NCBI RefSeq assembly: GCF_023101085.1
Contig: NZ_CP064703.1
Span: forward strand, 8,184,001-8,248,000
Direction: 5' to 3'
DNA length: 64,000 nt
Source of the DNA: Bradyrhizobium sp. 170
Lineage (GTDB): Bacteria > Pseudomonadota > Alphaproteobacteria > Rhizobiales > Xanthobacteraceae
Part shown: piece after piece, positions 1 through 9,485 of the stretch
Layout: each line of letters opens with the position of its first letter
Numbering within the stretch: position 1 is the stretch's first letter
Position numbers and translations under genes: made by a program
Notes under the pieces: generated by a model
The model's database searches: none
Seen by the model: only the letters and a program-made list of their open reading frames with translations
Told to the model about the DNA's origin: nothing

Positions 1-1311
1 CTCCTGGCCGAGCAGTCGGCGCGTTCGAAGGAATCCGAAAACGTCGATGTGCCGCCCAAGGTTTCGTCCCACCCGCTGCAGCCCCGCGCCGAGGTGCGCC
101 GCGATCGGACGCCTGAAACAGACCCGGCGCCGCGACCCAACGCCGGCCCCGCACGATCGCGAAACCCGACCCTGCAGGCCAATGCGTTCGTGGTCGCGAC
201 CGCCGCCGCGATCACTGGCGCCTCGCTCATCGTAGCTACCGATCGGCTGGCGGTGGATAGTGTGCAGATTCGCCGCATCAACGCCGCCGACGCGCCGATC
301 CTCGACGGCGACACGTCCGATCGGGCCTGGCGTGGCGTCAAGCCGTTTTCGCTGCTGACCGGCGAAGGCGGAAATTTCGACGGCAAAGGAGAAGCCAGAA
401 TCGAGGTCCGCGCGGTGCACGACGGCACCTATGCGTACTTCCTCTTCACCTGGCAGGATTCGACACGCTCGCTGAAGCACCTGCCGCTCGTCAAGGAAGC
501 CGACGGATGGCACCTGCTTCATTCCGGCTTTCAGCTCGGCGACGAGCATCGATACAACGAAGACAAGTTTTCGGTGCTGCTGACCACCTCGGATGTCACG
601 TTGGCCGGCGGCCGAACCTTTCATCCAGGGCCGCAGCCGGTCGCCGGCGCGCCGGCCACCATGAGCGGCCGCGGACTGCACTACACGGAGACCGGCTATG
701 CCGACGTCTGGCAGTGGAAGGCGACGAGCGGCGCGACCGGATGGATGGACGACGCCCATTTCGGGCCTCCGTTGAATCCGACCCCGATGCAGGCGGCCAA
801 CGTCGTTCCGTACAAAGGCGGCTTCGCGCCCGACCCGGGAACGGCAAACTACCGGGACAATTTCACCGTCGAGGCCGACACGTCAGGCGGTCCGCGCCGC
901 AGCCGCCTGGTCGCCCCGCTGCGCCTGCCCAAAGTCGTCGCCGCCACGACGGACGCGCTGGGGGATATCGACCTCGATCCCAACCACGGCGAAAGCGACG
1001 GCGCGCGCTGGTTCATGACCGAGAAGGATTCAGTTCCCTATTCGACCGACGTCGACGCCCGCATCCCGACCGGGACTGTGATCCCGGGCGTCATCCTGAG
1101 CGGCGAATTTTCAGGCGATCGCGCAGACGTTCGAAGTGCAGCCCGCTGGGCTTCCGGCCATTGGGCGCTCGAGGTGAAACGTCGGCTCGACACAACAAGC
1201 AAGTTCGACGTGCCGATCAGAAGCGGCGTCTTTATGCGGGTCGCCGCCTTCGATCACAGCCAGATCAGACATACACGGCACGTTCGGCCGATTCGTATCG
1301 AGGTGGAATAA
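1..1311 (+). CDS. Membrane-anchored ethylbenzene-dehydrogenase-type haem-binding protein (5' end outside window)
   Basis: The frame is already open at base 1, so the N-terminus lies upstream and only about 436 residues are seen. After a Pro/Arg-rich linker there is one hydrophobic segment (ANAFVVATAAAITGASLIVA). The remainder resembles the EB_dh family, the haem b-binding gamma subunit of ethylbenzene dehydrogenase: an N-terminal motif on binding and domain entry (APILDGDTSDRAW), a conserved FTWQDSTRS stretch and a late GARWFMTEKD region. Homologues are often fused to a cytochrome b561-like membrane domain, which may be what is missing. The stop codon abuts the ATG of the following flavin/Fe-S reductase, so the two are probably co-translated and form a short electron-transfer chain. 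Substrate unknown. Confidence 0.72.
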   Translation, partial: LLAEQSARSKESENVDVPPKVSSHPLQPRAEVRRDRTPETDPAPRPNAGPARSRNPTLQANAFVVATAAAITGASLIVATDRLAVDSVQIRRINAADAPILDGDTSDRAWRGVKPFSLLTGEGGNFDGKGEARIEVRAVHDGTYAYFLFTWQDSTRSLKHLPLVKEADGWHLLHSGFQLGDEHRYNEDKFSVLLTTSDVTLAGGRTFHPGPQPVAGAPATMSGRGLHYTETGYADVWQWKATSGATGWMDDAHFGPPLNPTPMQAANVVPYKGGFAPDPGTANYRDNFTVEADTSGGPRRSRLVAPLRLPKVVAATTDALGDIDLDPNHGESDGARWFMTEKDSVPYSTDVDARIPTGTVIPGVILSGEFSGDRADVRSAARWASGHWALEVKRRLDTTSKFDVPIRSGVFMRVAAFDHSQIRHTRHVRPIRIEVE

Positions 1312-2400
1312 ATGTCAAAGATTTGCAAGGTCACGATCAATGACGAGCCGTTTCTGGCGAATCGCGGCGAGCTTCTGCTCGATTGGGCGTTGATGAACGG
1401 CGTCGATCTTCCGCACGATTGCCGCGCCGGAATCTGCGGCGCCTGCCGCGTGCGCCTGGTCGACGGCCAGGTGTTCGGCGGCCACAGCCGGGGCGACGAC
1501 ATGATCCATGCCTGCCAGGCCCGGATCGTCTCCGATCTCGAGATCGCGATCGAGGCCGCGCCCGAGCCGGTGGCGCTGTCGGCGGAAGTGGCGCAAACCG
1601 TTCAGCTCGCGCCCGACGTGGTTGGCGTCGACATCGAACTGCCGAAGCCGCTCGACTATCTTCCCGGCCAGTATTGCAAGCTGCAGTTTCAGGGCTTTCC
1701 GGCGAGGTCCTACAGCCCGACTTTTCCGCTGGAAGGCGCTCCCAACGATCACATGCTGCACTTTCACATCCGAAAGGTTACGGACGGGCTGGTATCCTCG
1801 GCGCTCGGCCAGGAAATCCGCGCCGGGCATCGCGTCAGACTGACGGGACCGTACGGCCGCGCCTTTTTCAGGAAAGGCCATGCCGGCCGCATCGTTCTCG
1901 TCGCCAGCGGCACCGGTTTCGCCCCGATGTGGTCGGTCGCGGTCGCCGCGATCATGGAGCAGCCGCAGCGCGAAATGGTCTTCATCGTGCAGGCCCGCAG
2001 CATCCGCTCGCTCTACATGCATGCCGCGCTGTGCCGGCTGGCGCTGTTTCCCAACGTCAGGCTGATCCCGATGGTGTCGGAGCCGCAACAGATCTCGCAC
2101 GCCATTCAGAGCGGCAGGCCGACCGATCATCTGCCGAAGCTCACGCCGGACGACGTGGTCTATACCGCGGGCGCGCCGGCGATGACCGACGCCGTGGCGC
2201 GGATTGCAAAGGCCGCAGGCGCACGGTGCTACACCGACCCGTTCGTGCAGGAGCCCCGGACGGCCGAACAATCAGGGTTGATGTCGCGCCTCACCGGCTG
2301 GCTCAACGAGCCCAAAAGCGGGACTATCCCGCCACAACCGGCGCGAGAGGCGGCGCCGATGCCGCGAGGCGTAGCTGCGGTTGGCGCCGGCAACCGCTAG
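1312..2400 (+). CDS. 2Fe-2S ferredoxin/FAD/NAD(P)H oxidoreductase
   Basis: A 362-residue three-domain reductase. The N-terminal plant-type ferredoxin domain has Cys37, Cys42, Cys45 and Cys68 (DCRAGICGAC and IHACQ). An FAD-binding domain follows with the RSYS motif (ARSYSPTF), then an NAD(P)-binding domain with GTGFAP. This order is that of CDP-6-deoxyglucoseen reductase/phenol-hydroxylase-reductase type enzymes, which pass electrons from NAD(P)H to a redox partner. The ATG directly follows the stop of the haem protein upstream, so that protein is the likely electron partner. The C-terminal 45 residues are Pro/Ala-rich and not part of the fold. The exact physiological acceptor cannot be told from the sequence. 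Confidence 0.85.
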   Translation: MSKICKVTINDEPFLANRGELLLDWALMNGVDLPHDCRAGICGACRVRLVDGQVFGGHSRGDDMIHACQARIVSDLEIAIEAAPEPVALSAEVAQTVQLAPDVVGVDIELPKPLDYLPGQYCKLQFQGFPARSYSPTFPLEGAPNDHMLHFHIRKVTDGLVSSALGQEIRAGHRVRLTGPYGRAFFRKGHAGRIVLVASGTGFAPMWSVAVAAIMEQPQREMVFIVQARSIRSLYMHAALCRLALFPNVRLIPMVSEPQQISHAIQSGRPTDHLPKLTPDDVVYTAGAPAMTDAVARIAKAAGARCYTDPFVQEPRTAEQSGLMSRLTGWLNEPKSGTIPPQPAREAAPMPRGVAAVGAGNR

Positions 2401-2518
2401 CCGGCGACAGGTTAGCCGTGGCGGTCATGCTGCGGGAGCCAGCAATTTCTCGCATCCGGTGCCAGTGATGATCGACGACACCGCTTGCCGCGCGGCGCCG
2501 TCGAGCTTGCCGTATTCC

Positions 2519-3325
2519 TCAGCCGGAGATCGCCGCGATATAGCGCTGGACGGACATCTCGAACGCCGCCTTTGCATTGTCGGCGATGTTGCGGCCCCAC
2601 CATGCGCCGTAGATGCGGTCGAAGGCCAGCGGCCCGACCGCAGCCCAGATCCGCCGCACCGCCGCGGCGTTGAGCGGAATGTAGTTCGGAAAACTATACA
2701 TGAAGCTGAGCGAGCGGCGATCCATCGCCACCATCGCGACGTCACCGGTGAGCAATGCACCCCTGCCCTCCGCGCCTGCGCGCCAGTGCATCACGGTGCC
2801 GCCGGCGAAATGTCCGCCGGTCCGCACCAGAACAATGTCGTCGGAGAGCCTGTGGCTGTCGCCGGTCCATGGCACGATGGCCGGGTGAGGCCGCGTGACA
2901 AGAGCGCGATCGTCGCCATGCAGATAGACCGGTGCGCCGCCGAACGCCTCACTCCAATCGGCGACCGCGCCATAGTAATGCGGGTGCGAGACGGCAATCG
3001 CCTTCAGGCCGCCGAGCGAGCGGACGTAGTCGATGGCTTCGCGGGTGACCAGCGGCAGGCAATCCCACATCACGCAGCCATCTGCCTCCCGCACCAGGAG
3101 CGCGCGTTGTCCGATCGCGAAAGATGGTTCCACGGCCAGTCCGGAAATGCCGAGATCGTCGCGCCAGACGAGCTTGTGGTGCGTCGCCAGTTCCTCGCGC
3201 GTGAGCCACGCCTGCCCCTTCCAGTTCACATATTGCCGCTCGTCCTCGCAGACCGGGCAGGCCCGCGGCGGCGCAGCGCTTTCGGGAAACTGGGCGCCGC
3301 ATTGTTCGCAGGTCCATAGCGGCAT
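2519..3325 (-). CDS. MBL-fold hydrolase with N-terminal zinc ribbon
   Basis: A 268-residue protein starting at an ATG preceded at good spacing by AGGAG. An upstream in-frame start would add 23 residues without an RBS. Residues 4-28 form a rubredoxin-like CEQCG...CPVCED zinc ribbon. The rest is a metallo-beta-lactamase fold: SHPHYYG replaces the standard HxHxDH metal motif, GGHF and LLTGD supply the later His and Asp. Because the second half of the HxHxDH motif is changed, metal binding may be one-metal or altered. It stands alone between the convergent reductase and the divergent cyclase. Substrate unknown. Confidence 0.75.
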   Translation of the reverse strand: MPLWTCEQCGAQFPESAAPPRACPVCEDERQYVNWKGQAWLTREELATHHKLVWRDDLGISGLAVEPSFAIGQRALLVREADGCVMWDCLPLVTREAIDYVRSLGGLKAIAVSHPHYYGAVADWSEAFGGAPVYLHGDDRALVTRPHPAIVPWTGDSHRLSDDIVLVRTGGHFAGGTVMHWRAGAEGRGALLTGDVAMVAMDRRSLSFMYSFPNYIPLNAAAVRRIWAAVGPLAFDRIYGAWWGRNIADNAKAAFEMSVQRYIAAISG

Positions 3326-3585
3326 AGCGTTGCTCCTGTTCGAGGCGTGGTCGGGCTGCGACAGAACTCGCGGCCGCACGACCAATCGGTCCAAATGCCA
3401 AGGATTCTGGCACGTTACGGGAAGTTTGGGTATTGCGGCCTGGAGGGACGGCGGATAGGCTTCGCTTGACGCCGACCGGATGGACCGGGTTCCGCGAAGT
3501 CGCGCGGGTACCCCGCCGTGATCGTCCTGGTTGTCCTAACCTGGGAGCATTTTGCTGCGACCGATTTGTGCGGGATACCATCTTC

Positions 3586-4518
3586 ATGAGGCGCAAGATC
3601 GCCGCAATTCTGGTAGCCCACATCGCCGACTACGGCAGGTTGGTCGCCGATGACGAAGAAGAGACGCTGCGGCGAATGGCGTCGTGTCGAACCACCATTG
3701 ACGACTTCATTGCGATAGCTGGCGGCCGCATTTTCAATACCGCGGGCGATGCACTTCTTGCAGAATTCCCCAGCGCGGTCGAAGCGGTGCGCTGCGCCAT
3801 CGACATCCAGGAAAGCCTGCGCACGCGGAACCTCGCTTATCCGGCCAGCCGGCAGATGAGCTACCGCATCGGCATTGGCATCGGCGACGTAGTCGAGCGC
3901 GAGGGCGATCTGCTCGGCGATGGCGTCAATATCGCCGCGCGCCTCGAAGGCCTGGCCGAAGTTGGCGGCATCTGTATTTCACGCGCGGTGCATGAGCAGG
4001 TGACCGGCAAGCTGTCCGCGCGATTTATCGACATCGGCGCGCGGAATGTGAAGAATATTCCGGCGCCGGTCCATGCCTATATCGTGGCGACGTGGGACGA
4101 TGGCCGATCTTATGGGGCGCCGCAAGCGACTGCCACTCCGGCAAGCGCTAAATCGTGGCTTTCGGTCGCACTCATCGGTGCCGTCGCGCTATGCACTGCG
4201 GCTTTCGCTTTCTTGTCTGCAACCCAGAGGCCCGATGGCAAGGCTTCGTTGAGCCCAACTGCTGCCGCAGCATTGCCGCCAGTGTCAACGACCCCACCTC
4301 CGACATCGTCATCGGCTGCTACATCGTCACCACCTCCGGCAACGTCAACGCCCGCCCCAGCCATCCGTCGCACCAGTTCGGCTAAAAACGAAGCGGAGGT
4401 TACAAAGCGTTCCTTTCAATCCTGCAAGGATCTTGCGACCCAACGCGGTTGGGGTGGCAATGAATCGCTCGGAAAGACAGCCTTTATCACCGCATGCATG
4501 AAAGGCGATCTTGATTGA
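3586..4518 (+). CDS. Class III adenylate/guanylate cyclase-like protein with degenerate metal site
   Basis: A 310-residue protein; the ATG chosen gives the family's usual MRRKIAAIL start. The cyclase domain spans about 1-165 (NTAGDALLAEF, GDGVNIAARLEG). A membrane segment lies at about 188-207 (SWLSVALIGAVALCTAAFAF), then a Pro/Ser/Thr-rich linker and a short C-terminal domain with two Cys, predicted outside the cytoplasm. In related rhizobial cyclases the first metal-binding Asp lies in AADIAGYS; here the stretch reads VAHIADYG, so that Asp is His. The second metal Asp (AGDALLAEF) remains. The protein may therefore be inactive or regulatory; this is inference. It is convergent with the gamma-glutamyltransferase gene. 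Confidence 0.8.
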   Translation: MRRKIAAILVAHIADYGRLVADDEEETLRRMASCRTTIDDFIAIAGGRIFNTAGDALLAEFPSAVEAVRCAIDIQESLRTRNLAYPASRQMSYRIGIGIGDVVEREGDLLGDGVNIAARLEGLAEVGGICISRAVHEQVTGKLSARFIDIGARNVKNIPAPVHAYIVATWDDGRSYGAPQATATPASAKSWLSVALIGAVALCTAAFAFLSATQRPDGKASLSPTAAAALPPVSTTPPPTSSSAATSSPPPATSTPAPAIRRTSSAKNEAEVTKRSFQSCKDLATQRGWGGNESLGKTAFITACMKGDLD

Positions 4519-4575
4519 GATCGACTCCTGCCTTCGCGTTCCGGTGCCCGAGTTCGACCGCGACTGAGCAGTGAC

Positions 4576-6198
4576 CTAATACCCGATCGCCGCCCCATCG
4601 CTGCGCGGGTCGGAACCGCCGCTCAACATGCCGTTCTGCCGGCCGATCGTGATGCCGTGCGCGTGACCGGCCATTTCGTTCCAGGCGCCCCAGCGGTTGA
4701 TCGCGTGGCCGCGTTGTGCGAGCGCATCGATCGTGCTTCCGGGAAAGCGGCTCTCGATATGCAGCGTGTCGCGCGCCTCGCCGAGCGCGAAGCGGCCGGA
4801 CAGGAACCGCGGCGTCTCGATCGCTTCCTGGATGTCGAGACCGAAATCGATCATCGCCGAGTAGAGCTGCATCTGGATCTGCGGCTGGCCGTCCGCGCCC
4901 ATGCAGCCAAGCACGCTCCAAAGCTTGCCGTCGCGTTTGGCCATTGAGGCAATCAGCGTATGCAGCGGGATCTTGCCCGGCTCGAGCCGATTGGGGTGGT
5001 TGCGATCGAGCGAGAAATAGGCGCCGCGGTTTTGCAGGATGACGCCGGTGTTTCCCGCAACCACGCAGGAGCCGAAGGCGCCATACAGGCTTTGAATCAG
5101 CGACGCCGCATTGCCGTCGCGATCGGCGGCGGCGACATAGACCGTATCGCCGGACAGGCTGCCGAATGACGGCACCATGTCCCATTTCAATGCCGACCTT
5201 GCGTCGATCAGCCGGCCGCGCTCGGCCGCGTATTCTTTCGATATCAGCCGCTCGACCGGCACATCGGCAAACGAGGGATCGGCGAGCACCTGATCGCGGT
5301 CGTGATAGGCGATCTGCTTGGCCTGTACCAGGAGATGGACATGGTCGGGCCCGAGGAAATCCTTTCGATGTAGTTCATGCGGCGCGACGAGGTTGAGCAT
5401 TTCGAGCACGGTAAAACCCTGCGTCGGCGGCGGCGTGTTGAAGACCGTGACGTCGCGGTAGCGGCCAACAAGAGGCTCGCCCCAGACGGCCTTTTGCCGG
5501 CTGAAATCGGTAATGCGAAACAGGCCACCCGCGGCTTCCGAGAAGCGCGCCATCTCGGCGGCGACTGGCCCTTCATAAAATCCAGACCACCCGTCATCCG
5601 CGATCGATTGCAGCGTGCGCGCTAGATTTGCGTTGGCAAGCTTCGTGCCCGACCGCACTGCCGTCCCATCGGGAAAGAAAAGCGCTGCGGCCTCTTGATC
5701 CCGCACCAGATCGTCGCGCGTCATCTCGATGAAGCTGGCAAGGCGGCCGGTGACCGGAAAGCCGTCGCGCGCGTAGCCGATGGCGCTTTCCAGCACACGC
5801 CGGAGCGGCAGCCGCCCATGGACGCTGTGCGCTTCGATCCAGCTCGCCACCGCGCCCGGCACCGTCAGGGTCGCCGGCACGATACCCCGAAGCGGGATCT
5901 CATTCAGCCCGCGCGCTTCGAGCGAAGAGAGCGTGGCGCCCTCCGCCGCCTTGCCGCCGCCATTGAGGTAGCGGATCTCGCCGCTCGCGCCGTCATGAAT
6001 CAGCCAGAACGCGTCGCCGCCGAGACCGGTCATGTGCGGATAGACGACCGCGAGCACCGCGCTGGTCGCAATCGCAGCATCGATCGCGGAGCCGCCGGCG
6101 CGAAGCACGTCAAGGCCGGCCGCGGAGGCGAGCGAATGCGGCGACGTCACCATGCCGTTTGAGGCAAGCGTGGCGGGCCGGCCGGTACGAATGTCCAA
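4576..6198 (-). CDS. ggt: Gamma-glutamyltransferase, cytoplasmic type
   Basis: A 540-residue Ntn-hydrolase that cleaves or transfers gamma-glutamyl groups. The autoprocessing/nucleophile Thr lies in LSGDTVYVAAADRDGNA near residue 353, aligned with Thr391 of E. coli GGT by its distance to the DxDG motif. The N-terminal PHMTGLGGDAFW and late PRFLSGRF segments are also family features. There is no signal peptide, unlike periplasmic GGTs, so action in the cytoplasm is likely. It is the third gene after the amine oxidase and DctP genes, 24 bases downstream of DctP, so the three are probably co-transcribed and could act on amines or gamma-glutamylated amines. Confidence 0.88.
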   Translation of the reverse strand: MDIRTGRPATLASNGMVTSPHSLASAAGLDVLRAGGSAIDAAIATSAVLAVVYPHMTGLGGDAFWLIHDGASGEIRYLNGGGKAAEGATLSSLEARGLNEIPLRGIVPATLTVPGAVASWIEAHSVHGRLPLRRVLESAIGYARDGFPVTGRLASFIEMTRDDLVRDQEAAALFFPDGTAVRSGTKLANANLARTLQSIADDGWSGFYEGPVAAEMARFSEAAGGLFRITDFSRQKAVWGEPLVGRYRDVTVFNTPPPTQGFTVLEMLNLVAPHELHRKDFLGPDHVHLLVQAKQIAYHDRDQVLADPSFADVPVERLISKEYAAERGRLIDARSALKWDMVPSFGSLSGDTVYVAAADRDGNAASLIQSLYGAFGSCVVAGNTGVILQNRGAYFSLDRNHPNRLEPGKIPLHTLIASMAKRDGKLWSVLGCMGADGQPQIQMQLYSAMIDFGLDIQEAIETPRFLSGRFALGEARDTLHIESRFPGSTIDALAQRGHAINRWGAWNEMAGHAHGITIGRQNGMLSGGSDPRSDGAAIGY

Positions 6199-6222
6199 TT
6201 CAAGCCCCCGATATGCAAGCCG

Positions 6223-7308
6223 TCAGGCGCGGATCCGTTTGATCATGTAATTGTCGTAGGTGGCCTCGCAGACCTGATGCCATTGGTACTGTTCGTTCCG
6301 GAATGCGATCGTCGAATCGTAGAGCGCCTTGAACTTCGCGTTCTTTGCGGAGACCTCGGCAAACAGCTCGTTCGTCGCCTTGAACGATGCATCCAGGATG
6401 TCGGCCGACAACGGCCGCAATTGCGCACCGGCCGCAACCAGGCGCTTGATGGCAGACGCGTTGCGAGCGTCGTATTTGGCGGTGAGGTCGGCTGCGACCT
6501 GGCCTGCAGCAATTGTCACCATGTTCTGGTAGAGCTTCGGCAGCTCGGCCCATTTCGCGCTGTTGATGTAAAGGAAGCCGTTGGCGTATCCTTCCCACCA
6601 GCCGGGATAGTAGTAATAGGGCGCGACCTTGAGGAAGCCGAGCTTCTCGTCATCGTAGGGACCAATCCACTCGGCGGCGTCGATCGTGCCCTTTTCGAGC
6701 GCCGGATAGATGTCGCCCGGAGGAATCTGCTGCGGCACAACGCCGAGCCGGCTCAACACCTGCCCCGCCACGCCGCCGACGCGGAATTTGAGGCCCTTGA
6801 GATCATCGAGCGTCTTGATCTCCTTGCGGAACCATCCGCCCATCTGCGCGGTCGTGTTGCCGAACGGGATGCCCAGAATGCCGAACGTGCCGTAGAGCTC
6901 GTTGAGCATGTCGAGACCGCCGCCATAGGCGAGCCAGGCATTCATCTGTCGCGTGTTGAGGCCGAACGGAACGGCGGTGCCGAACGCAAACGCAAGGTCC
7001 TTGCCGATGTAGTAATAGGAGGCGCTGTTCCCCATCTCGACGGTGTTGTTCGCCACCGCATCGAACACCTGAAATGCCGGCACGATCTCGCCCGGACCGT
7101 ATACGCTGATCTGGAATTTCTGGTCCGACAGATCGGCGATCGCCTTCGCAAACATCTCGCAGGCACCGTAGAGCGTATCGAGCGTCTTCGGAAATGATGT
7201 GGTGAGACGCCAGCGCAAGGCGGGCGTGGACTGGGCGATGGCGGGCACCGCGACGGCGGTAGAGGCGACCGCGGCGCCAGCAACTTTGAGGAGCTTCCTG
7301 CGATTCAT
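6223..7308 (-). CDS. TRAP transporter substrate-binding protein, DctP family
   Basis: A 361-residue periplasmic binding protein. The N-terminus has a twin-arginine-like signal (NRRKLLK, hydrophobic core, AIA cleavage region near residue 25). The mature part has the DctP fold with the conserved Arg region FRVGGVAGQVLSRLG that contacts substrate carboxylates, and IDAAEWIGPYDD, characteristic of the 2-oxoacid-binding TakP-like branch. No DctQ/DctM membrane genes are in the window, so it is an orphan or uses a permease elsewhere. It lies 42 bases after the amine oxidase and 24 before ggt, suggesting it imports a compound handled by those enzymes. The ligand is not determinable here. Confidence 0.88.
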   Translation of the reverse strand: MNRRKLLKVAGAAVASTAVAVPAIAQSTPALRWRLTTSFPKTLDTLYGACEMFAKAIADLSDQKFQISVYGPGEIVPAFQVFDAVANNTVEMGNSASYYYIGKDLAFAFGTAVPFGLNTRQMNAWLAYGGGLDMLNELYGTFGILGIPFGNTTAQMGGWFRKEIKTLDDLKGLKFRVGGVAGQVLSRLGVVPQQIPPGDIYPALEKGTIDAAEWIGPYDDEKLGFLKVAPYYYYPGWWEGYANGFLYINSAKWAELPKLYQNMVTIAAGQVAADLTAKYDARNASAIKRLVAAGAQLRPLSADILDASFKATNELFAEVSAKNAKFKALYDSTIAFRNEQYQWHQVCEATYDNYMIKRIRA

Positions 7309-7350
7309 GGTCAGTCTCGTTCGATGAAATGAAAAGCTGACGGCGGGCCT

Positions 7351-9327
7351 TCAGCCGCAGCACGAATCCTTATCCCTGTTGTCGCGGCTCGCGCTGTTGC
7401 GATCAGGCGGCAGATCCATCGCCGGATTCTCGGCAAAGAAGCCGTTCGGCTTCAGCGTGAAGCCGACATATTCGACCGGCATCACCGGAAAGTCTTCGGG
7501 GCGGCAGACATGCGTCGCCCCGAAACTGTGCCAGACTACGATATCCTGGTTTTCGATCGAACGATTTTTCGCAACATATTTCGGCAGGCCGTCGCCGCCG
7601 GCATGCTGGTTCGGAAACTCGCCGCTGGCGTAGCGCTCGTCGGGTGCATAGCGCGTCACCCAGATGTGCTTGGTCGCAAAGCCGCCGCGCGAGGTCATGT
7701 AGCAGCCCTCCTGCGCAAGCATGACCGGCGCGCTGTGCGCCAGCAGCTTGTAGGCCGTCGGGCCGCCGACGCTGTTCTTTTGATTGGGATTGTTGATCTT
7801 CCAGTACCGCCCTGTCCGACCGTCGGCCTCGCGGACCGCGTCGCGCTCGCGAGAGAGAAGGCGCGACGTAGTATCGAACACGTTGCCGTACGGGTTGTCC
7901 GTTCCCCACGGCCGCGGCCGGAACTCGTGCTCGGTGACAGTATTGCCCTCGCCGTCCAGCATCATGTGCAGTCGCGCGTTGAAGAAATGCTGGTGGGTGG
8001 GCCCGCCGAGGTTTTCGTCCACCATGCCGCCCCACGGATAGGGCTTGCCCGGCGCGATCGCCGCCGTCTGGATGATACCGGTGAGCTTGACTTCGAGCTG
8101 AATGGTGCCGTCCTGGTAAAAGTACCAGAAGAAGCCGTAGTCGTAGTTTCCAACCGTCGTGAAGAACGAGATGACGAGCCGCCGCGAGCGCCGCACCTCG
8201 AAGGTCTCGTTGCGGAATTCGTAATGCTTCCAGAGGATGCCGTAATCCTCTTCGTGCAGGCAGATCGCATTCTTCATGATCGCGGGCTTGCCGTAATCGT
8301 CGGCGACCGGCACGTCGAAATAATGGATGTGACCGAGGCAGTCGCAGCCGAGTTCGAGCGCGTTGGCGAGCTTGCCCAGTCCATACTCCCCGGCGTCAAA
8401 CGCGCATTTCCAGAAATGGTTCGCGGTCGGATCGGCGTAGGGCACGATCATGTCGGTGACACTGGCCCGATAGATGATCGGCCGCTCGCGCGCACCGTCG
8501 CGAAACGATATCTGGTGAAGCACGAGGCCCTCGCGCGCGGTCCAGCCGACGCGGAACGACCAGTTCTGCCAAGAAACCTTCCATCCCTCGACCATAAAGC
8601 TCGGGCCGTCCTTCTGCACGACATCCAGCGGCTTGACGTCGTTGCGCGTTTGCGGGATCGAGGCGCGGTCGTAGTTGCGCGATTTTTTCGGGATCGGAAT
8701 GATTTCGGGCTCGTCGACCAGATGGACGATCCTGTTCTCGATCAGGTCAACGAGCGCGACCACGCCTTCGATCGGGTGCGCGTAGCCATTGTCCTTGAGA
8801 TCCCTGCGCCAGTAGGACACGGCGCTGACCAGCCTGCGGCCCTTTTCCACCTGGCGGTCGAAATAGCCGGCTGAAAACGGATCGACCTGAACCAGCTCGA
8901 TATCCTCATCCTTCAGGCCGCGTCGCTTCATCGCACGCCGCCAGTCCGCGTCGGCCTTGACGATGTCGCCGACCTTGAAGACTTCCTCGATCGTGATCGG
9001 CGGCTGGCCGTAAGGATGGGCCTTGGTCGAATACTCCAGCCATTCCGTCACGCGCCTCGAATCGAGATCTACCGTCGCGACATGCGTTGCACCGGTCTTG
9101 CTGTCGAACAAGGTGACGGCGGCCCGCCGTGGACGTGCGCCAGCCGGCTTCCATCCGAGCACGTCGGATTTGGCCGGCTCTTCGAGCTGCACGTGCGTAA
9201 ATCGCGCGTGCGGGCCGAGCCGCTTTTCCGTCCTCAATATTTCGGACGCCAGCGCGACTTCGGTCTCGCTGAGCGGGTCGAGCGGATGACCGGCATCTAC
9301 GCCGGCGGATGGCTTTGTACGTACCAT
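7351..9327 (-). CDS. Copper-containing primary amine oxidase
   Basis: A 658-residue copper/topaquinone amine oxidase that oxidises primary amines to aldehyde, ammonia and hydrogen peroxide. The TPQ precursor tyrosine lies in VGNYDYGF (NYD motif). Copper-ligand His-rich segments (PTHQHFFNARLH, a late VVWHSFGATH region) and the catalytic Asp segment (FDAGEYGLG) are present. No signal peptide is visible, as in many bacterial cytosolic forms. The C-terminus ends in an unusual DSCCG. The ATG has a GGGGAA stretch about ten bases upstream. An AraC-type gene is divergent, as in the tynA/feaR arrangement of E. coli, and the DctP and ggt genes follow. Confidence 0.92.
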   Translation of the reverse strand: MVRTKPSAGVDAGHPLDPLSETEVALASEILRTEKRLGPHARFTHVQLEEPAKSDVLGWKPAGARPRRAAVTLFDSKTGATHVATVDLDSRRVTEWLEYSTKAHPYGQPPITIEEVFKVGDIVKADADWRRAMKRRGLKDEDIELVQVDPFSAGYFDRQVEKGRRLVSAVSYWRRDLKDNGYAHPIEGVVALVDLIENRIVHLVDEPEIIPIPKKSRNYDRASIPQTRNDVKPLDVVQKDGPSFMVEGWKVSWQNWSFRVGWTAREGLVLHQISFRDGARERPIIYRASVTDMIVPYADPTANHFWKCAFDAGEYGLGKLANALELGCDCLGHIHYFDVPVADDYGKPAIMKNAICLHEEDYGILWKHYEFRNETFEVRRSRRLVISFFTTVGNYDYGFFWYFYQDGTIQLEVKLTGIIQTAAIAPGKPYPWGGMVDENLGGPTHQHFFNARLHMMLDGEGNTVTEHEFRPRPWGTDNPYGNVFDTTSRLLSRERDAVREADGRTGRYWKINNPNQKNSVGGPTAYKLLAHSAPVMLAQEGCYMTSRGGFATKHIWVTRYAPDERYASGEFPNQHAGGDGLPKYVAKNRSIENQDIVVWHSFGATHVCRPEDFPVMPVEYVGFTLKPNGFFAENPAMDLPPDRNSASRDNRDKDSCCG

Positions 9328-9485
9328 ATCGGACCGAATTCCCCCTAGGGTTTCTGGCCACAGCCTACGGCGGCCCGAGGCGCCGCGTCTTGAATGAACC
9401 TGCCACGTCCGGCCGGTTCGGCCCTTGCCAGAGCCACCAATCCTGGGCGACGCTGGAGGACCACAAACCGGATCTCGTTCGCACG

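Noticed and set aside
2381..3319. Long rightward open frame opposite the MBL-fold hydrolase gene
   Set aside because: Antisense shadow in GC-rich DNA; Arg/Ala-rich product without motifs, while the opposite strand has clear MBL and zinc-ribbon motifs and an RBS.
7510..8874. 454-codon rightward frame opposite the amine oxidase
   Set aside because: Antisense shadow; the amine oxidase motifs lie on the other strand.
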